A stretch of DNA of 64,000 nucleotides. It comes from Advenella sp. FME57. GTDB lineage: Bacteria; Pseudomonadota; Gammaproteobacteria; Burkholderiales; Burkholderiaceae_B. This document shows, in pieces, positions 33,732-42,889 of the stretch. Location: positions 215,688-279,687 of the forward strand of contig NZ_JABUXU010000004.1 of the NCBI RefSeq assembly GCF_014897675.1, read 5' to 3'. A program made the position numbers and the translations under genes. Numbering within the stretch: position 1 is the first letter of the stretch; every line of letters starts with the position of its first letter. The notes beneath the pieces are model-generated. The model ran no database searches and had not been told where the DNA came from. It was given only the letters and a program-made list of their open reading frames with translations.

Positions 33732-34670
33732 TTAACTGACAGAGTCTGACGACGCAGTGCGCGTCGTTGGCCCGCGTGTCCGGCTGTATGCCTGCGCCTT
33801 GGCAATTTCGTGGCGTAACTGGTCGAATCCGGTGGCTGGGACCGTTTCGTTCTGGCGATCGGCAATGTCTTCAAGCCGATCCAGCAACACGTCGGCCGAG
33901 CGTTCGCTCTCGTTCAGATATATGCCATGTGTCATGGTGATGTTCGCCTGTTCAACGCTGCCAGCTCCTGCCATCAGGATGGTGCGGTTGGGGGCGTTCT
34001 CTGCGACAAGCGCAACCAGGGCCGGGCTGACCGATGCCGGCGACAGCATGTCCAGGGTTTGCTGCTCCAGCAGCCCCGCTGTCATGGCTGTGGCTGCCGT
34101 GGGGGCAAGGCAGTTCACATGCACGCCATTGCGTTCGCCTTCCTGCGCCAGTGTCTGCATCAGGCCGACCAGCGCCATTTTGGCGGCACCGTAGTTGGCC
34201 TGCCCGAAATTACCGTAAAGTCCCGAAGAAGAGGTCGTCATCACGATACGGCCATAGTTCTGATCGCGCATCCTGTTCCACACGGCATGGGTGCAGTGTA
34301 CCGACCCCATCAGATGCACGTCCAGCACCAGCCGGAAATCCTCCAGGGTCATCTTGGCAAAGCTTTTGTCACGCAGGATGCCGGCATTGTTCACCAGAAT
34401 ATCGACACGACCCCACTGCGCAACCGCCTGTTCGACCATCGCGCCAACCTGGTCGGGATCAGTCACGTCCGCAGCATGGGCGATGGCCTCTCCGCCGGCC
34501 GCTGCGATGGCCTGGACAACGGCCTGCGCATCCGAATCTGGCCGATCTGCGCCCATATCGTTGACCAAGACCCTGGCGCCGTGACGGGCAAGTTCGAGCG
34601 CGTGGGAACGGCCAAGACCGCGGCCTGCGCCGGTCACGATGGCAATGCGGTTGTGTAGAAGAGGTGTCAT
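33732..34670 (-). CDS. SDR family, (R)-3-hydroxyacyl-CoA-dehydrogenase-like
   Basis: 312 aa SDR with Rossmann motif TGAGRGLG at residues 13-20, VNNAG at 93-97, serines around 147-149 and YGAAK (Y160, K164). NDMG after the second strand and the GLYGNFGQANYGAAK segment match the SDR module of peroxisomal multifunctional enzyme type 2. Probably oxidises a 3-hydroxyacyl-CoA with NAD+. The C-terminal extension of about 60 aa beyond the SDR core is typical of that group. Sits between the CaiB-type transferase and MaoC. Confidence 0.88.
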   Translation of the reverse strand: MTPLLHNRIAIVTGAGRGLGRSHALELARHGARVLVNDMGADRPDSDAQAVVQAIAAAGGEAIAHAADVTDPDQVGAMVEQAVAQWGRVDILVNNAGILRDKSFAKMTLEDFRLVLDVHLMGSVHCTHAVWNRMRDQNYGRIVMTTSSSGLYGNFGQANYGAAKMALVGLMQTLAQEGERNGVHVNCLAPTAATAMTAGLLEQQTLDMLSPASVSPALVALVAENAPNRTILMAGAGSVEQANITMTHGIYLNESERSADVLLDRLEDIADRQNETVPATGFDQLRHEIAKAQAYSRTRGPTTRTASSDSVS

Positions 34671-34694
34671 GGGGTCTCCGTGTTATACAAATGT

Positions 34695-35951
34695 TCAGGG
34701 GGTCAGGGATGCAGCCATTTCGGCATCGGTTCGGATGACCCCGGCGCGCTCAAGCTGTGCGATGGTGTCCTCGCTCAGGCCCGCTCGCGCCAATATCGAA
34801 TGGGTATTCTGGCCCAGGCCAGGGGCACCGTCAACCGTGGGCTGTCCGTCCTGGTCGAAAACAAAGCCGATGCCTCGGGTGCGCACGTGGGTGTTGCCCT
34901 GATGGAACCGATGGTCTGGAAGATCGACGCAGTCGGTGGTATCGACCTCGTGAAGAAACTCTTCGAGCTTTCTGACTTTGGCTGCGGGGACCCCGGCGTC
35001 GCTTAGCAGCACTTCCAGTTGTATTGCGCTGCGGGTGGCGAAAGCCGCTTGCAGACGCGTCGTCACATAATGAGTGTCATTGGGCACGACAAATCCGCTG
35101 GGGGCGTTGAAGGCAACAAGGTCAAGCGCGCGTGCATCCTCACACAAATCCTCAACGCCAATCACAGCGGTGAGTTTGCGAAACTGCGCGGGGGTATTGG
35201 CGGCAACGGCCAGCCAGCCGTCCGAGCAGCGATACGTATCGGCTGCCGGGCTGCCGGTATACCCGCGATTGCCCACACGTTGAGTAGGCGTGCCGTCGCT
35301 CAGATAGGCGCAGGTGTTGGGGTACATGAGCATCAGCGAGGCCTGGACCATGGATGCATCGATGTACTGGCCAACGCCCTCGCGCGCCCTGCGGTGCAGC
35401 GACGAGACAATTGACAGCGCGGCCAGTACGCCCACGGCCACGTCAATAACGGGGAAACCCACCTTGATGGGTGGCGCGTCTTCTCCTTCTCCGGACATCA
35501 TCATCATACCGGTCAGGGCCTGAACGACGTGATCATAAGCGCCACGTTGCGCCCAGGCACCGTGTTGTCCGAAGCCCGAGATGGAGCAGTACACGATGTC
35601 TGGCCTGACTTGCCTGATGCTGGCATAGTCCAGACCATACCGGGCGACAACGCCGGGACGGAAGTTTTCTATGAAAACGTCGGCCGATGCGGCCAGTGTA
35701 CGCAGCAGTTCGGCGCCCTGTTGTGTCCGGATGTCCAGCGCCAGGGACTGCTTGCCGGCGTTGATGGCGGCAAACCCGGTAGGTGTGTCTGTGTCCGTTG
35801 CGTCCTTCATCGAGCGCAGCACTTCACCGGCCAGCGGTGGTTCCACCTTGATGACCTCTGCGCCCAGTTGCGCTAGATAGAATGAAGCAAGGGGCCCGGC
35901 GATGACATGCGACAGATCCAGTACACGGACGCCTTCTAGCGGTTTGGACAT
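34695..35951 (-). CDS. Class III (CaiB/BaiF) CoA transferase
   Basis: 418 aa. N-terminal GVRVLDLSHVIAGPLASFYLAQLGAEVIKVEPP and the block ENFRPGVVARYGLDY are characteristic; the catalytic aspartate is in RGAYDHVVQA at about residue 140. Transfers CoA between acyl-CoA and a free acid, presumably activating the imported acid. Lies 12 nt downstream of the Bug gene and 24 nt upstream of the SDR, so all are one operon. Confidence 0.94.
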   Translation of the reverse strand: MSKPLEGVRVLDLSHVIAGPLASFYLAQLGAEVIKVEPPLAGEVLRSMKDATDTDTPTGFAAINAGKQSLALDIRTQQGAELLRTLAASADVFIENFRPGVVARYGLDYASIRQVRPDIVYCSISGFGQHGAWAQRGAYDHVVQALTGMMMMSGEGEDAPPIKVGFPVIDVAVGVLAALSIVSSLHRRAREGVGQYIDASMVQASLMLMYPNTCAYLSDGTPTQRVGNRGYTGSPAADTYRCSDGWLAVAANTPAQFRKLTAVIGVEDLCEDARALDLVAFNAPSGFVVPNDTHYVTTRLQAAFATRSAIQLEVLLSDAGVPAAKVRKLEEFLHEVDTTDCVDLPDHRFHQGNTHVRTRGIGFVFDQDGQPTVDGAPGLGQNTHSILARAGLSEDTIAQLERAGVIRTDAEMAASLTP

Positions 35952-35963
35952 GTATGACTCCGG

Positions 35964-36944
35964 TCAGCCGACGGTCACGCCGGCAAGTTTGATGATATTG
36001 ACCCATTTCTGATATTCGCTGCGCACAAACGCGGCATCGGCTTGCGGGCTGGCGCTATGGGCCACGTTAATCCCACCTGCTGCAAACTGGCGTCTGACGG
36101 CCTCATCGGCCAGCGCCTTCGTGGTCGCGCTGTAAAGCGTATCGACCGCTTGTCTTGGGGCGTTTTTGGGCAGCCAGAAATCAAACCAGAATTCCTGCAC
36201 CGCCAAATCGCTGTTCAAGACCTCGTGCAGCGTGGGAACACCAGGCAGCTCGGACAATGGCTCCCTACTGGTCACAGCCAGCGCGCGCAGCTTGCCGCCC
36301 TTGGTCTGCGGAATGGCCGTCCCCGCGATGGTGAACGCAAATTCCGTATCACCACGCAGCAGCGAAAGCGGAATTTCCACTGATCCTTTAAATGGCACAT
36401 GCGTGGCTTTTGCCTTGAGCAAAGACACGAAGGTCGCGCCGCCAAGATGGGCTGCCGAACCAACGCCGCCGGAACCGTAATTCATTTTACCGGGATTGGC
36501 CGTCAATGCGGCTATCAGGTCCTGCACGGTACGGTACGGTGAGCTGGCTGCCACGACCAGCACGCTGGGGGATGTGCCCATAATGGTGACCGGAATGAAA
36601 TCGTTGACAGGATCAAAGTTCAGTTTGGGCTGCAGTATCTTCTGAATTAAGTGAGAATTGGATCCCATGAGCACTGTGTAGCCATCGGCGGGCGCATGGG
36701 CAACATGCTGGGCAGCCAGTACACCGCCCGCACCCACCTTGTTTTCCACTACGATGGGTTGTCCCAGAGCAGCGCCCAGCGCAGGGCCAAACTGTCGCAT
36801 CATGATGTCCGGCCCGCCTCCGGCCGGGTAGGGAACAACGACACGTACTGCTCTTGAAGGATAGGTTTGCGCAGCCTGCGGTGCTGCAGTTCCGACCAAC
36901 AGGCCTGCGCCCAGGGCGCCAAGGCAAAATTTCCGGCGATGCAT
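35964..36944 (-). CDS. Bug-family periplasmic binding protein
   Basis: 326 aa from the ATG at 36944, preceded by AAGGAGAC. The N-terminus HRRKFCLGALGAGLL resembles a twin-arginine signal, ending near APQAAQ. Bug motifs are VVVPYPAGGGPDIMMRQFG, VVENKVGAGGVLAAQ and APADGYTVLMGSNS. No TctA/TctB genes next to it, so it must share a transporter or act as a sensor. First gene of the CaiB/SDR/MaoC operon, divergent from a LysR gene. Confidence 0.92.
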   Translation of the reverse strand: MHRRKFCLGALGAGLLVGTAAPQAAQTYPSRAVRVVVPYPAGGGPDIMMRQFGPALGAALGQPIVVENKVGAGGVLAAQHVAHAPADGYTVLMGSNSHLIQKILQPKLNFDPVNDFIPVTIMGTSPSVLVVAASSPYRTVQDLIAALTANPGKMNYGSGGVGSAAHLGGATFVSLLKAKATHVPFKGSVEIPLSLLRGDTEFAFTIAGTAIPQTKGGKLRALAVTSREPLSELPGVPTLHEVLNSDLAVQEFWFDFWLPKNAPRQAVDTLYSATTKALADEAVRRQFAAGGINVAHSASPQADAAFVRSEYQKWVNIIKLAGVTVG

Positions 36945-37051
36945 GGTTGTCTCCTTATAATGCATCAAGAGTAGACGATCGCAGTGAATAGAAAAAGTGA
37001 TATATTTTCATATACCGATAACTTTATGTTTGATAGCTTTGGACAATAATA

Positions 37052-37975
37052 TTGATTGAACCTGACTATCTGGTCGCCAAGCTGCGCTTTCGGCACCTGC
37101 GTCTGCTTACGGAAGTACATAACCGAGGCAGTTTGCGGGCCGCAGCGCAGGCGCTGAGCCTGACGCAACCGGCATTGAGCAAGGCGTTGACGGAAATCGA
37201 GAGTGCCTTTGGTTTTGCCCTGTTCTCACGCACTGCGCGTGGTCTAACGCCAACAGCGCAGGGTGAAGTGGTGCTGCGCGGCGCCACGATGCTTTTGCAC
37301 GAGCTGTCTCATCTTCGTGCAGAGGCCATCTCGGCCGATCGCTTTGCAACCAAAATCCGTATCGGTGCACCGCCATTCGTGGCGCAAACCTATCTGCCGG
37401 GCGTGATTGCCAAGCTGGTGCAAGGTGAAGCGCCCGTGCGGGTGCAATTGCTTGAAGAACGAGTGCCAGCCCTGATCGGCGCGCTCCAGCGAGGAGAACT
37501 GGATGCGCTCATCACCACCTTCCCCCAGCAAATGCTGGCCAGCGACGCTGACGCATTTGAATACATCAAGTTGTTCGAGGTGCAGTTTGCCGTGGTGGCA
37601 TCCGTGGGACATCCACTGGTCCGTTCGCGACGCGTGGACTGGGCCCGTTTGGCAAAGGAGCGCTGGGTGATGCCTGCCGAAGGATCGATGGGACGCAAGC
37701 TGATCGAAGATTGCTTTACCCATGCCGGCGTGCCTGCCCCTTTGCCGGTGATCGAATCGACCAGCCCGACTACCAGTCTGCAGTTTGTCTCGGCAGGCTT
37801 GGGCATCGGTATCGTGCCCGATGTTGCGCTGCTTCATCACAGCACACTGCAGACAGGGCCGGTCAGGCAGTTGCGCGTGGTGCCCGAGCCCCATTCGAGT
37901 GCCGTGGCCCTGATCTGTCGTGCAGGCGCGGTCAATCCCCGGGTGGATTTGCTCAAAGCGGCGCTGGAACTGTAG
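37052..37975 (+). CDS. LysR-family transcriptional regulator
   Basis: 307 aa with an N-terminal winged helix-turn-helix (FRHLRLLTEVHNRGSLRAAA, then SLTQPALSKALTEIESAFG) and a C-terminal periplasmic-binding-like effector domain ending GLGIGIVPD. The apparent start is TTG at 37052; no better start is visible. Divergent from the Bug-led operon across 107 nt, so it is that operon's likely activator, responding to the substrate or an intermediate. Confidence 0.92.
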   Translation: MIEPDYLVAKLRFRHLRLLTEVHNRGSLRAAAQALSLTQPALSKALTEIESAFGFALFSRTARGLTPTAQGEVVLRGATMLLHELSHLRAEAISADRFATKIRIGAPPFVAQTYLPGVIAKLVQGEAPVRVQLLEERVPALIGALQRGELDALITTFPQQMLASDADAFEYIKLFEVQFAVVASVGHPLVRSRRVDWARLAKERWVMPAEGSMGRKLIEDCFTHAGVPAPLPVIESTSPTTSLQFVSAGLGIGIVPDVALLHHSTLQTGPVRQLRVVPEPHSSAVALICRAGAVNPRVDLLKAALEL

Positions 37976-38212
37976 GTCGTGTGAGGGCGAGATAAGGTAT
38001 TTGAGTCGGCTGCATAGGCAGCGCTGCGCCGGCTCACCGTTCCAGGCAGATTCAATGGTGGGCACAGAACACCGATGTGGCCGACAGCCCCGGATTTGTC
38101 AGCGAAGAACAACGACGTAATTAACAGGTGTTATGTGCAGTGTGCATGGCGGCCAGGGCATACAAAAGGCAAAGGCTCGTTCATGCAAGAAATGCCAGTG
38201 TCAATTCGTTGT

Positions 38213-39175
38213 CTAGTGCGACGACACAAATTCCGACGCCGGATGCGAGGGCGGTACGGCAAAGCTTTCCCGCATGCGCTTTGCCTCTTCGGATGGCGGT
38301 AACCCGAACAGACGTTTGAATTCGCGATTGAACTGCGACGAGCTTTCGTATCCCACTGAATGGCTCGCCGCAGACGCGGTAACGCCTTGTCGAACCATGA
38401 GCAATCGGGCCTGGTGCAATCTTATCGATTTAACGTATTGCATGGGGGAAGTGTGAGTAATGGCCTTGAAATGGCTATGAAAGGTTGGGACGCTCATGCC
38501 GGCTTCATTTGCCAGTTGTGAAAGATTCAGCGGTTGCGCATAGGTGGTATGAATACGGCTTAGGATTTTGCCAATTTTCCCGAATTGCCCGCGCATTGCC
38601 AGCGCCGAACGCAGGACATTGCCCTGAGCGCCCGTAAGTATTCGGTAGTAGAGCTCACGCATCAGAGTGGGTCCAAGTACTGCGGCCTCCACAGGTGTGC
38701 TCATTGCTTCAAGGAAACGCAGTAGTGAAGCGCGCATTGCCGGATCCATGGGACTGGACATCATGCTCTCGGGGGCGACTATTGACAATGGTGCCCCATG
38801 ATTGTCGATCTCTATCGACAGATCGGCGGCAAGCTGAAAATCCAAGTGTATATAGATGGCCAGAAGTGGGTGCTCTGGCGACGCATCCGTTTCCATCACA
38901 AAGGGAACCGGTACCGAGACGGCAAGATAATGCTGTTCGTCATACAGATAGGTCTGATTGCCGAAATAGCCTTTTTTGGTACCCTGGCAGACAATAACGA
39001 TGCCCGGGTCGTAAAGAACCGGTGTGCGTGCAAGTGGGCGATTCGAGCGCAGAAAGCGTACGTCGGGAAGGCTGCTCAGGTTATAGCCTTCCTTTGGCGC
39101 CAACGTCAAAAGCAGGCTGGTCAAGCGCTCTCGAGTGCAAGGCGGGGAGAGAGAAGTGTTTTTTTGATGGTGCAT
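38213..39175 (-). CDS. AraC-family transcriptional regulator
   Basis: 320 aa. The N-terminal domain is AraC_N-type (FLRSNRPLARTPVLYDPGIV, VCQGTKKGYFGNQTYLYD), as in AraC regulators that sense small aromatic or aldehyde-type compounds. C-terminal two helix-turn-helix motifs (NLSQLANEAGMSVPTFHSHF and SHSVGYESSSQFNREFKRLF). Divergent from an SDR gene across about 110 nt, which it likely controls. Confidence 0.92.
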   Translation of the reverse strand: MHHQKNTSLSPPCTRERLTSLLLTLAPKEGYNLSSLPDVRFLRSNRPLARTPVLYDPGIVIVCQGTKKGYFGNQTYLYDEQHYLAVSVPVPFVMETDASPEHPLLAIYIHLDFQLAADLSIEIDNHGAPLSIVAPESMMSSPMDPAMRASLLRFLEAMSTPVEAAVLGPTLMRELYYRILTGAQGNVLRSALAMRGQFGKIGKILSRIHTTYAQPLNLSQLANEAGMSVPTFHSHFKAITHTSPMQYVKSIRLHQARLLMVRQGVTASAASHSVGYESSSQFNREFKRLFGLPPSEEAKRMRESFAVPPSHPASEFVSSH

Positions 39176-39284
39176 GGAACAACGAAATCATAGTAATAGG
39201 CAATAAAAAGAGAAGATTTGGACTAAAACTCAATGCCATTTGAGAATAGTATGCATGCATGTATTAACAAAAGGGAGTATTTCC

Positions 39285-40121
39285 ATGTCCACATCAAAAA
39301 TTGTTTTCATCACCGGTGTCAGTAGCGGCTTTGGCCGTGCATTAGCTCGGGAAGCACTCAACAGCGGCCATCGCGTGGTGGGAACGGTGCGCAATGTAGA
39401 AGCAAAGGCGTCGTTTGAAGCACACGGCCCTGGCGCTTTCGCACGATTGCTCGACGTGACAGACTTTGCAGCGATAGACGAGGTAATCGATGAGGTTCAA
39501 GCCAATATTGGCCCGATTGACGTACTTGTCAACAATGCAGGTTATGGGCATGAAGGTGTATTGGAAGAATCCGCGCTGGACCAAATGAAGCGTCAGTTTG
39601 ACGTCAACGTCTATGGTGCGGTGGCAATGATAAAGGCGGTACTTCCCTGTATGCGCAAACGTCGTTGCGGACATATTATCAACATTACGTCCATGGGCGG
39701 ATTCATTACCATGCCCGGTATCGCGTACTACTGTGGCAGCAAGTTTGCACTGGAAGGAATTTCTGAAGTGTTGAGTAAAGAAGTAAGCCATTTTGGTATT
39801 GCTGTTACTGCCGTGGCGCCAGGCTCTTTTCGTACTGACTGGGCTGGAAGATCGATGGTCAGAGCGCCTCGCAGCATTCCGGACTATGACGCAGTGTTTG
39901 ATCCAATACGCAAGGCGCGTCAGGACAAAAGCGGCCAGCAACTGGGAGACCCCATCAAGGCGGCGCGCGCCATACTGGCGATCATGAACACTGAAACACC
40001 ACCGGCGCATTTGTTACTGGGAAGCGACGCACTTGAATTGGTACGCAGCAAGCTGAAGGCTTATGCAGCGCAAATCGATGCTTGGGAACAACTGACTCGT
40101 TCAACTGATGTGAGCCAATAA
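39285..40121 (+). CDS. SDR family oxidoreductase
   Basis: 278 aa SDR with TGVSSGFGRAL at residues 9-19, LVNNAGYGHEG, and YCGSK as active site after TSMGGFITMPGIAYY. The sequence resembles the 'oxidoreductase' SDRs of aldehyde/ketone detoxification. ATG at 39285 has AAAGGGAG upstream; an earlier in-frame ATG at 39240 does not. Regulated presumably by the divergent AraC protein. Confidence 0.9.
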   Translation: MSTSKIVFITGVSSGFGRALAREALNSGHRVVGTVRNVEAKASFEAHGPGAFARLLDVTDFAAIDEVIDEVQANIGPIDVLVNNAGYGHEGVLEESALDQMKRQFDVNVYGAVAMIKAVLPCMRKRRCGHIINITSMGGFITMPGIAYYCGSKFALEGISEVLSKEVSHFGIAVTAVAPGSFRTDWAGRSMVRAPRSIPDYDAVFDPIRKARQDKSGQQLGDPIKAARAILAIMNTETPPAHLLLGSDALELVRSKLKAYAAQIDAWEQLTRSTDVSQ

Positions 40122-40193
40122 CCGCCAGGCTGGCTGTGACTCATACGGGCTTTGTGCAAGAGAATATCCCTCACCATGGATTCATGAAAATGC

Positions 40194-40223
40194 TTGACAT
40201 AAAAACAAACCAACTAGTAGAGT
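40194..40223 (+). promoter_or_regulatory. Promoter of the TetR gene with operator half-site
   Basis: TTGACA (40194-40199) and TAGAGT (40218-40223) are spaced 18 nt, a good sigma-70 promoter. CAACTAGT at 40211-40218 overlaps the -10 region and matches the core of the palindrome at 40945. The promoter lies inside the longest open frame, which supports the downstream start at 40310. Confidence 0.5.
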
Positions 40224-40309
40224 GGTTTTGGATTAAAGACTGGCGCACGCTCGATCTATTGTTTTCAATGGGATTGAGTACGCGTCTTCACCAGGTTAAG
40301 AAAATTTAC

Positions 40310-40897
40310 ATGAACGTGGAACTCTCTCTCCGGGCAACCGAAATTGCCGAACATACGAAACAGTTGCCCGCCGCAGGCGGCTACAACGGCTTTAGCTATG
40401 CCGATATATCCGACCGGGTGCATATCGGCAAGGCCAGCATCCATCACCATTTCCCCAGCAAGGCAGATCTGGTCCATACCGTGGTGGTGCGCCACCGGGA
40501 ACAGGCGCGGGAGGGGCTTGCCGCGCTTGATCGGCACATCAATAACCCATTGGCCGAACTGAAGGCCTATACCGATTATTGGGCCAAGTGCATCGGCGAC
40601 GGTACCACGCCCATTTGCGTTTGCGCCATGCTGGCTGCTGAATTGCCCATGATCCCGCAGGAGATTGCCGATGAGGTTCGCGGATATTTCGAGGAATTGA
40701 CCAACTGGCTGGAGGCCGTGCTGGACAAAGGCGCGAAGCTGGGGCAATTTCACTTGCAAGAAAGCGCTTTTGTCGAAGCCCAAACCTTTTTGTCCATGGT
40801 GCATGGCGCCATGCTAACTGCGCGGGTGATGAATAATTCGCAGGCATTCGAGGCGATATCGCATGCAGCGCTCAGTCGGCTAACTGCTTCAACCTGA
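40310..40897 (+). CDS. TetR/AcrR-family transcriptional regulator
   Basis: 195 aa, the normal TetR size. Helix-turn-helix region GFSYADISDRVHIGKASIHHHFPSKADLVHTVV near residues 28-60, then an all-helical ligand domain. The open frame reaches back to 40136, but a promoter and operator-like site lie between 40194 and 40223, so the ATG at 40310 is used. A perfect palindrome containing the same CAACTAG core is 48 nt downstream of its stop, ahead of a broken membrane-protein gene, the probable former target. Confidence 0.88.
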   Translation: MNVELSLRATEIAEHTKQLPAAGGYNGFSYADISDRVHIGKASIHHHFPSKADLVHTVVVRHREQAREGLAALDRHINNPLAELKAYTDYWAKCIGDGTTPICVCAMLAAELPMIPQEIADEVRGYFEELTNWLEAVLDKGAKLGQFHLQESAFVEAQTFLSMVHGAMLTARVMNNSQAFEAISHAALSRLTAST

Positions 40898-40944
40898 TTC
40901 AATGTCGTTGCGTGCAGAGTAACGCAACTTTTTTTGCCATCGTA

Positions 40945-40966
40945 ATCTATCAACTAGTTGATAGAT
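40945..40966. promoter_or_regulatory. 22-bp perfect palindrome, candidate TetR operator
   Basis: ATCTATCAACT / AGTTGATAGAT, 11 bp per arm with no loop. Same CAACTAG core as in the TetR gene's own promoter. It lies about 110 nt upstream of the start of the DUF2306-type pseudogene, the position of an operator for that gene. Confidence 0.6.
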
Positions 40967-41073
40967 ATTTTGCTCAGGGCAGCACAGATTTTTAAAGCCT
41001 TTGAGTCCCACTACAGCCTCGCAGACATCAAACCGACCCGATGCTGCCAATGTTATCAAGGAGTTGCCATTTC

Positions 41074-41580
41074 ATGCCTCATCCCATTTCACTCCTGGGC
41101 GCAGCCCATACCCTGATCAGCCTGGTGCCCGTTACCGTCGGATCGACAGCACAGTGCGTTCCGGCAAGGTTTATCTAATTGGTCTAGTGCTGTCCGTGGT
41201 CACTGCTTTTGGTTTGTCGAGCTCTGGCGGGTTCAACGTCGGCCACGCGCTGGGCATCCTGGCGTTACTGGCGGTGTGAGGCGCCCTATACGCGCCAAGG
41301 CTGTCCCGATTAACGCGCGTACACCCTATCTATCCCAGTTCGGATTCATGTTCAGTTTCTTTCTGCTGATGGTGCCTGGAATTAATGAAACGCTCACGCG
41401 CCTGCCAGTTGCGCATCCCTTGGCCGAGGCCCTCAATCTCCCGTGGTGCAAGGCTCATTGGCGGCGTGGCTGGCTATTTTCATTGTGGGATGCACTGCAG
41501 AGCTGGGGAACATATTCGCAGCTCTGCAGTACGGGTTCGCGCTTTGTAAGGCGATGATGGTCGAAAATATCAAAATGTAT
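41074..41580 (+). pseudogene. Broken DUF2306-type membrane protein
   Basis: Pieces in three frames line up with one family. MPHPISLLGAAHTLISLVPV (ATG 41074, AAGGAG at 41058-41063) is followed in another frame by SGKVYLIGLVLSVVTAFG and FNVGHALGILALLAV, an in-frame TGA at 41277, GALYAPRLSRLTRV, then FMFSFFLLMVPGINETLTRL and finally SPVVQGSLAAWLAIFIVGC. The order (small N-terminal segment, GHALG, ETLTRLP, PVVQ) is that of DUF2306-like multi-pass proteins. At least three frameshifts plus one stop make it nonfunctional. It lies under the TetR-type palindrome. Confidence 0.7.
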
Positions 41581-41661
41581 GTCCGACTGGGCTACGCAGA
41601 AGTGGCACGGCGTGAAGAGAGCGGCTTCAGTTGTGTATTTTTTGATAAATTGCTTCGGTGA
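41560..41661 (+). pseudogene. C-terminal remnant of a GNAT acetyltransferase
   Basis: The last 33 codons before the TGA at 41659-41661 read VENIKMYVRLGYAEVARREE and end FSCVFFDKLLR. This is the usual C-terminal alpha4-beta6-beta7 of GNAT N-acetyltransferases (N-x-x-x-Y-x-x-LGY-x-E, then V-x-F-x-K). The rest of the domain, including the acetyl-CoA loop, is missing and replaced by the DUF2306 remnant in the same frame, suggesting a deletion that joined two genes. Confidence 0.6.
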
Positions 41662-41670
41662 CGCTATCCA

Positions 41671-41698
41671 ATACAGTGCCTGGCTAAAGGTGCTGTAT
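41671..41698 (+). terminator. Hairpin after the pseudogenes
   Basis: ATACAGTGCC, 8-nt loop, GGTGCTGTAT: a 10-bp stem with two G-T wobbles, beginning 10 nt after the GNAT remnant's stop. No U-tract, so weak as a terminator. Confidence 0.3.
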
Positions 41699-41894
41699 AG
41701 ACTGAACGGCTGAACGATTGGCCGGATATTCGCCGCTGTTCTATGGCTAGAAGTTTGTCCAGGGTAGAGTGCAAACAAGCGCGGATCATTGTCTGAGATG
41801 TTGATGCTGCGCATATGATTCAAATCAGGAAGGAAGCCCGGCAGGACAAACCATTGGTGCAAAAAACGGATGCTGCGGACCGGGCTGATCGTTT

Positions 41895-42866
41895 TCACAA
41901 ATCAATATCGCTGATAAGCTCCCCGTAACGCACGGTTTCTTCCTCCACAAAATCATGAAACTGAGCTGCCGTGAGGTCTCCGCGCGGAATTCCGCCTTTG
42001 TGGACAATCTGGGCGTTAATGTCCTTTGCATTGACGATTTCGTTGATGGCGCTGCTTACCTGCTTCACAATGGCATCGGAGGTTTTCTGCGGGGCTACGA
42101 TTCCAAACCACGCGGCCAAAGAGAAATCCTTCACGCCCTCTTCCTCAAAAGTAGGTACGTGCTTGGCCATTTCTAACCGGTGCTTGTAGGCAACCGCGAT
42201 GGGTTTGACCCGCCCTGATTTCATCAACGGCTCGAGCATCAGGAAATCGCTGAAAAAAATTTGCGTTTCATTTGATGCCAGACTGACCAGTGCCGGACCG
42301 GATCCCGCGTAAGGAACATGGACGATGTCCAGGTTCAGCTTTCGTGTGAAAAGTTCGCCAGAAAATCTTGGCATTGAACTGGCTCCGGAAGAGGCAAAAT
42401 TGTATTTGCCTGGATTTTTTTTGAAGAATTCAATCAGGGTCTGAAGATCATCGGCGGGTGTATCGCGTGACGCAAAAAGACCATAGGGCAAAGTGGCGAC
42501 AAGCGATACACCGCGAAATGCACGCTTGGCATCATAAGCCAGCTTTTCATAGACAAATGGGTTGGCCGCCAATGTCTGGGTGCAGAAGAACAGGGTGCGT
42601 CCGTCAGCAGGGGCATTGGCGACCATATTGGCAGCAATGGTCTGACCGCCTCCGGGCTTGTTTTCTACTATGACATTGGCACCCAATTTGTCTGCCAGTC
42701 TTGGGGCGATCAACCGGGCGAGCATGTCTGTCGGCCCGCCGGGCGGAACGCCCACCACCAGTTTGATGACGCCGTCGTCCAGTGCTGCCGACGAGGCCGA
42801 ACGCATTGGAAATACACTGGCGCCAAGGAGCGCTGCCATCAGCTTTATCGAATTTCTGCGATTCAT
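41895..42866 (-). CDS. Bug-family periplasmic binding protein
   Basis: 323 aa from the ATG at 42866 with GGGTGGAG upstream. N-terminus NRRNSIKLMAALLGASVF, possibly a twin-arginine signal, ending about SASSAA. Bug motifs are LVVGVPPGGPTDMLARLI, VIVENKPGGGQTIAAN and APADGRTLFFCTQ. Last gene of the ALDH/GMC/amidohydrolase operon, 23 nt after the second amidohydrolase. No permease genes nearby. The substrate is presumably the alcohol or acid handled by that operon. Confidence 0.92.
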   Translation of the reverse strand: MNRRNSIKLMAALLGASVFPMRSASSAALDDGVIKLVVGVPPGGPTDMLARLIAPRLADKLGANVIVENKPGGGQTIAANMVANAPADGRTLFFCTQTLAANPFVYEKLAYDAKRAFRGVSLVATLPYGLFASRDTPADDLQTLIEFFKKNPGKYNFASSGASSMPRFSGELFTRKLNLDIVHVPYAGSGPALVSLASNETQIFFSDFLMLEPLMKSGRVKPIAVAYKHRLEMAKHVPTFEEEGVKDFSLAAWFGIVAPQKTSDAIVKQVSSAINEIVNAKDINAQIVHKGGIPRGDLTAAQFHDFVEEETVRYGELISDIDL

Positions 42867-42889
42867 GTTCTCCACCCTGTAGTTATAAT

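Noticed and set aside
40136..40309. Upstream extension of the TetR gene
   Set aside because: It contains a TTGACA/TAGAGT promoter and an operator-like site, and the downstream ATG gives the normal TetR length.
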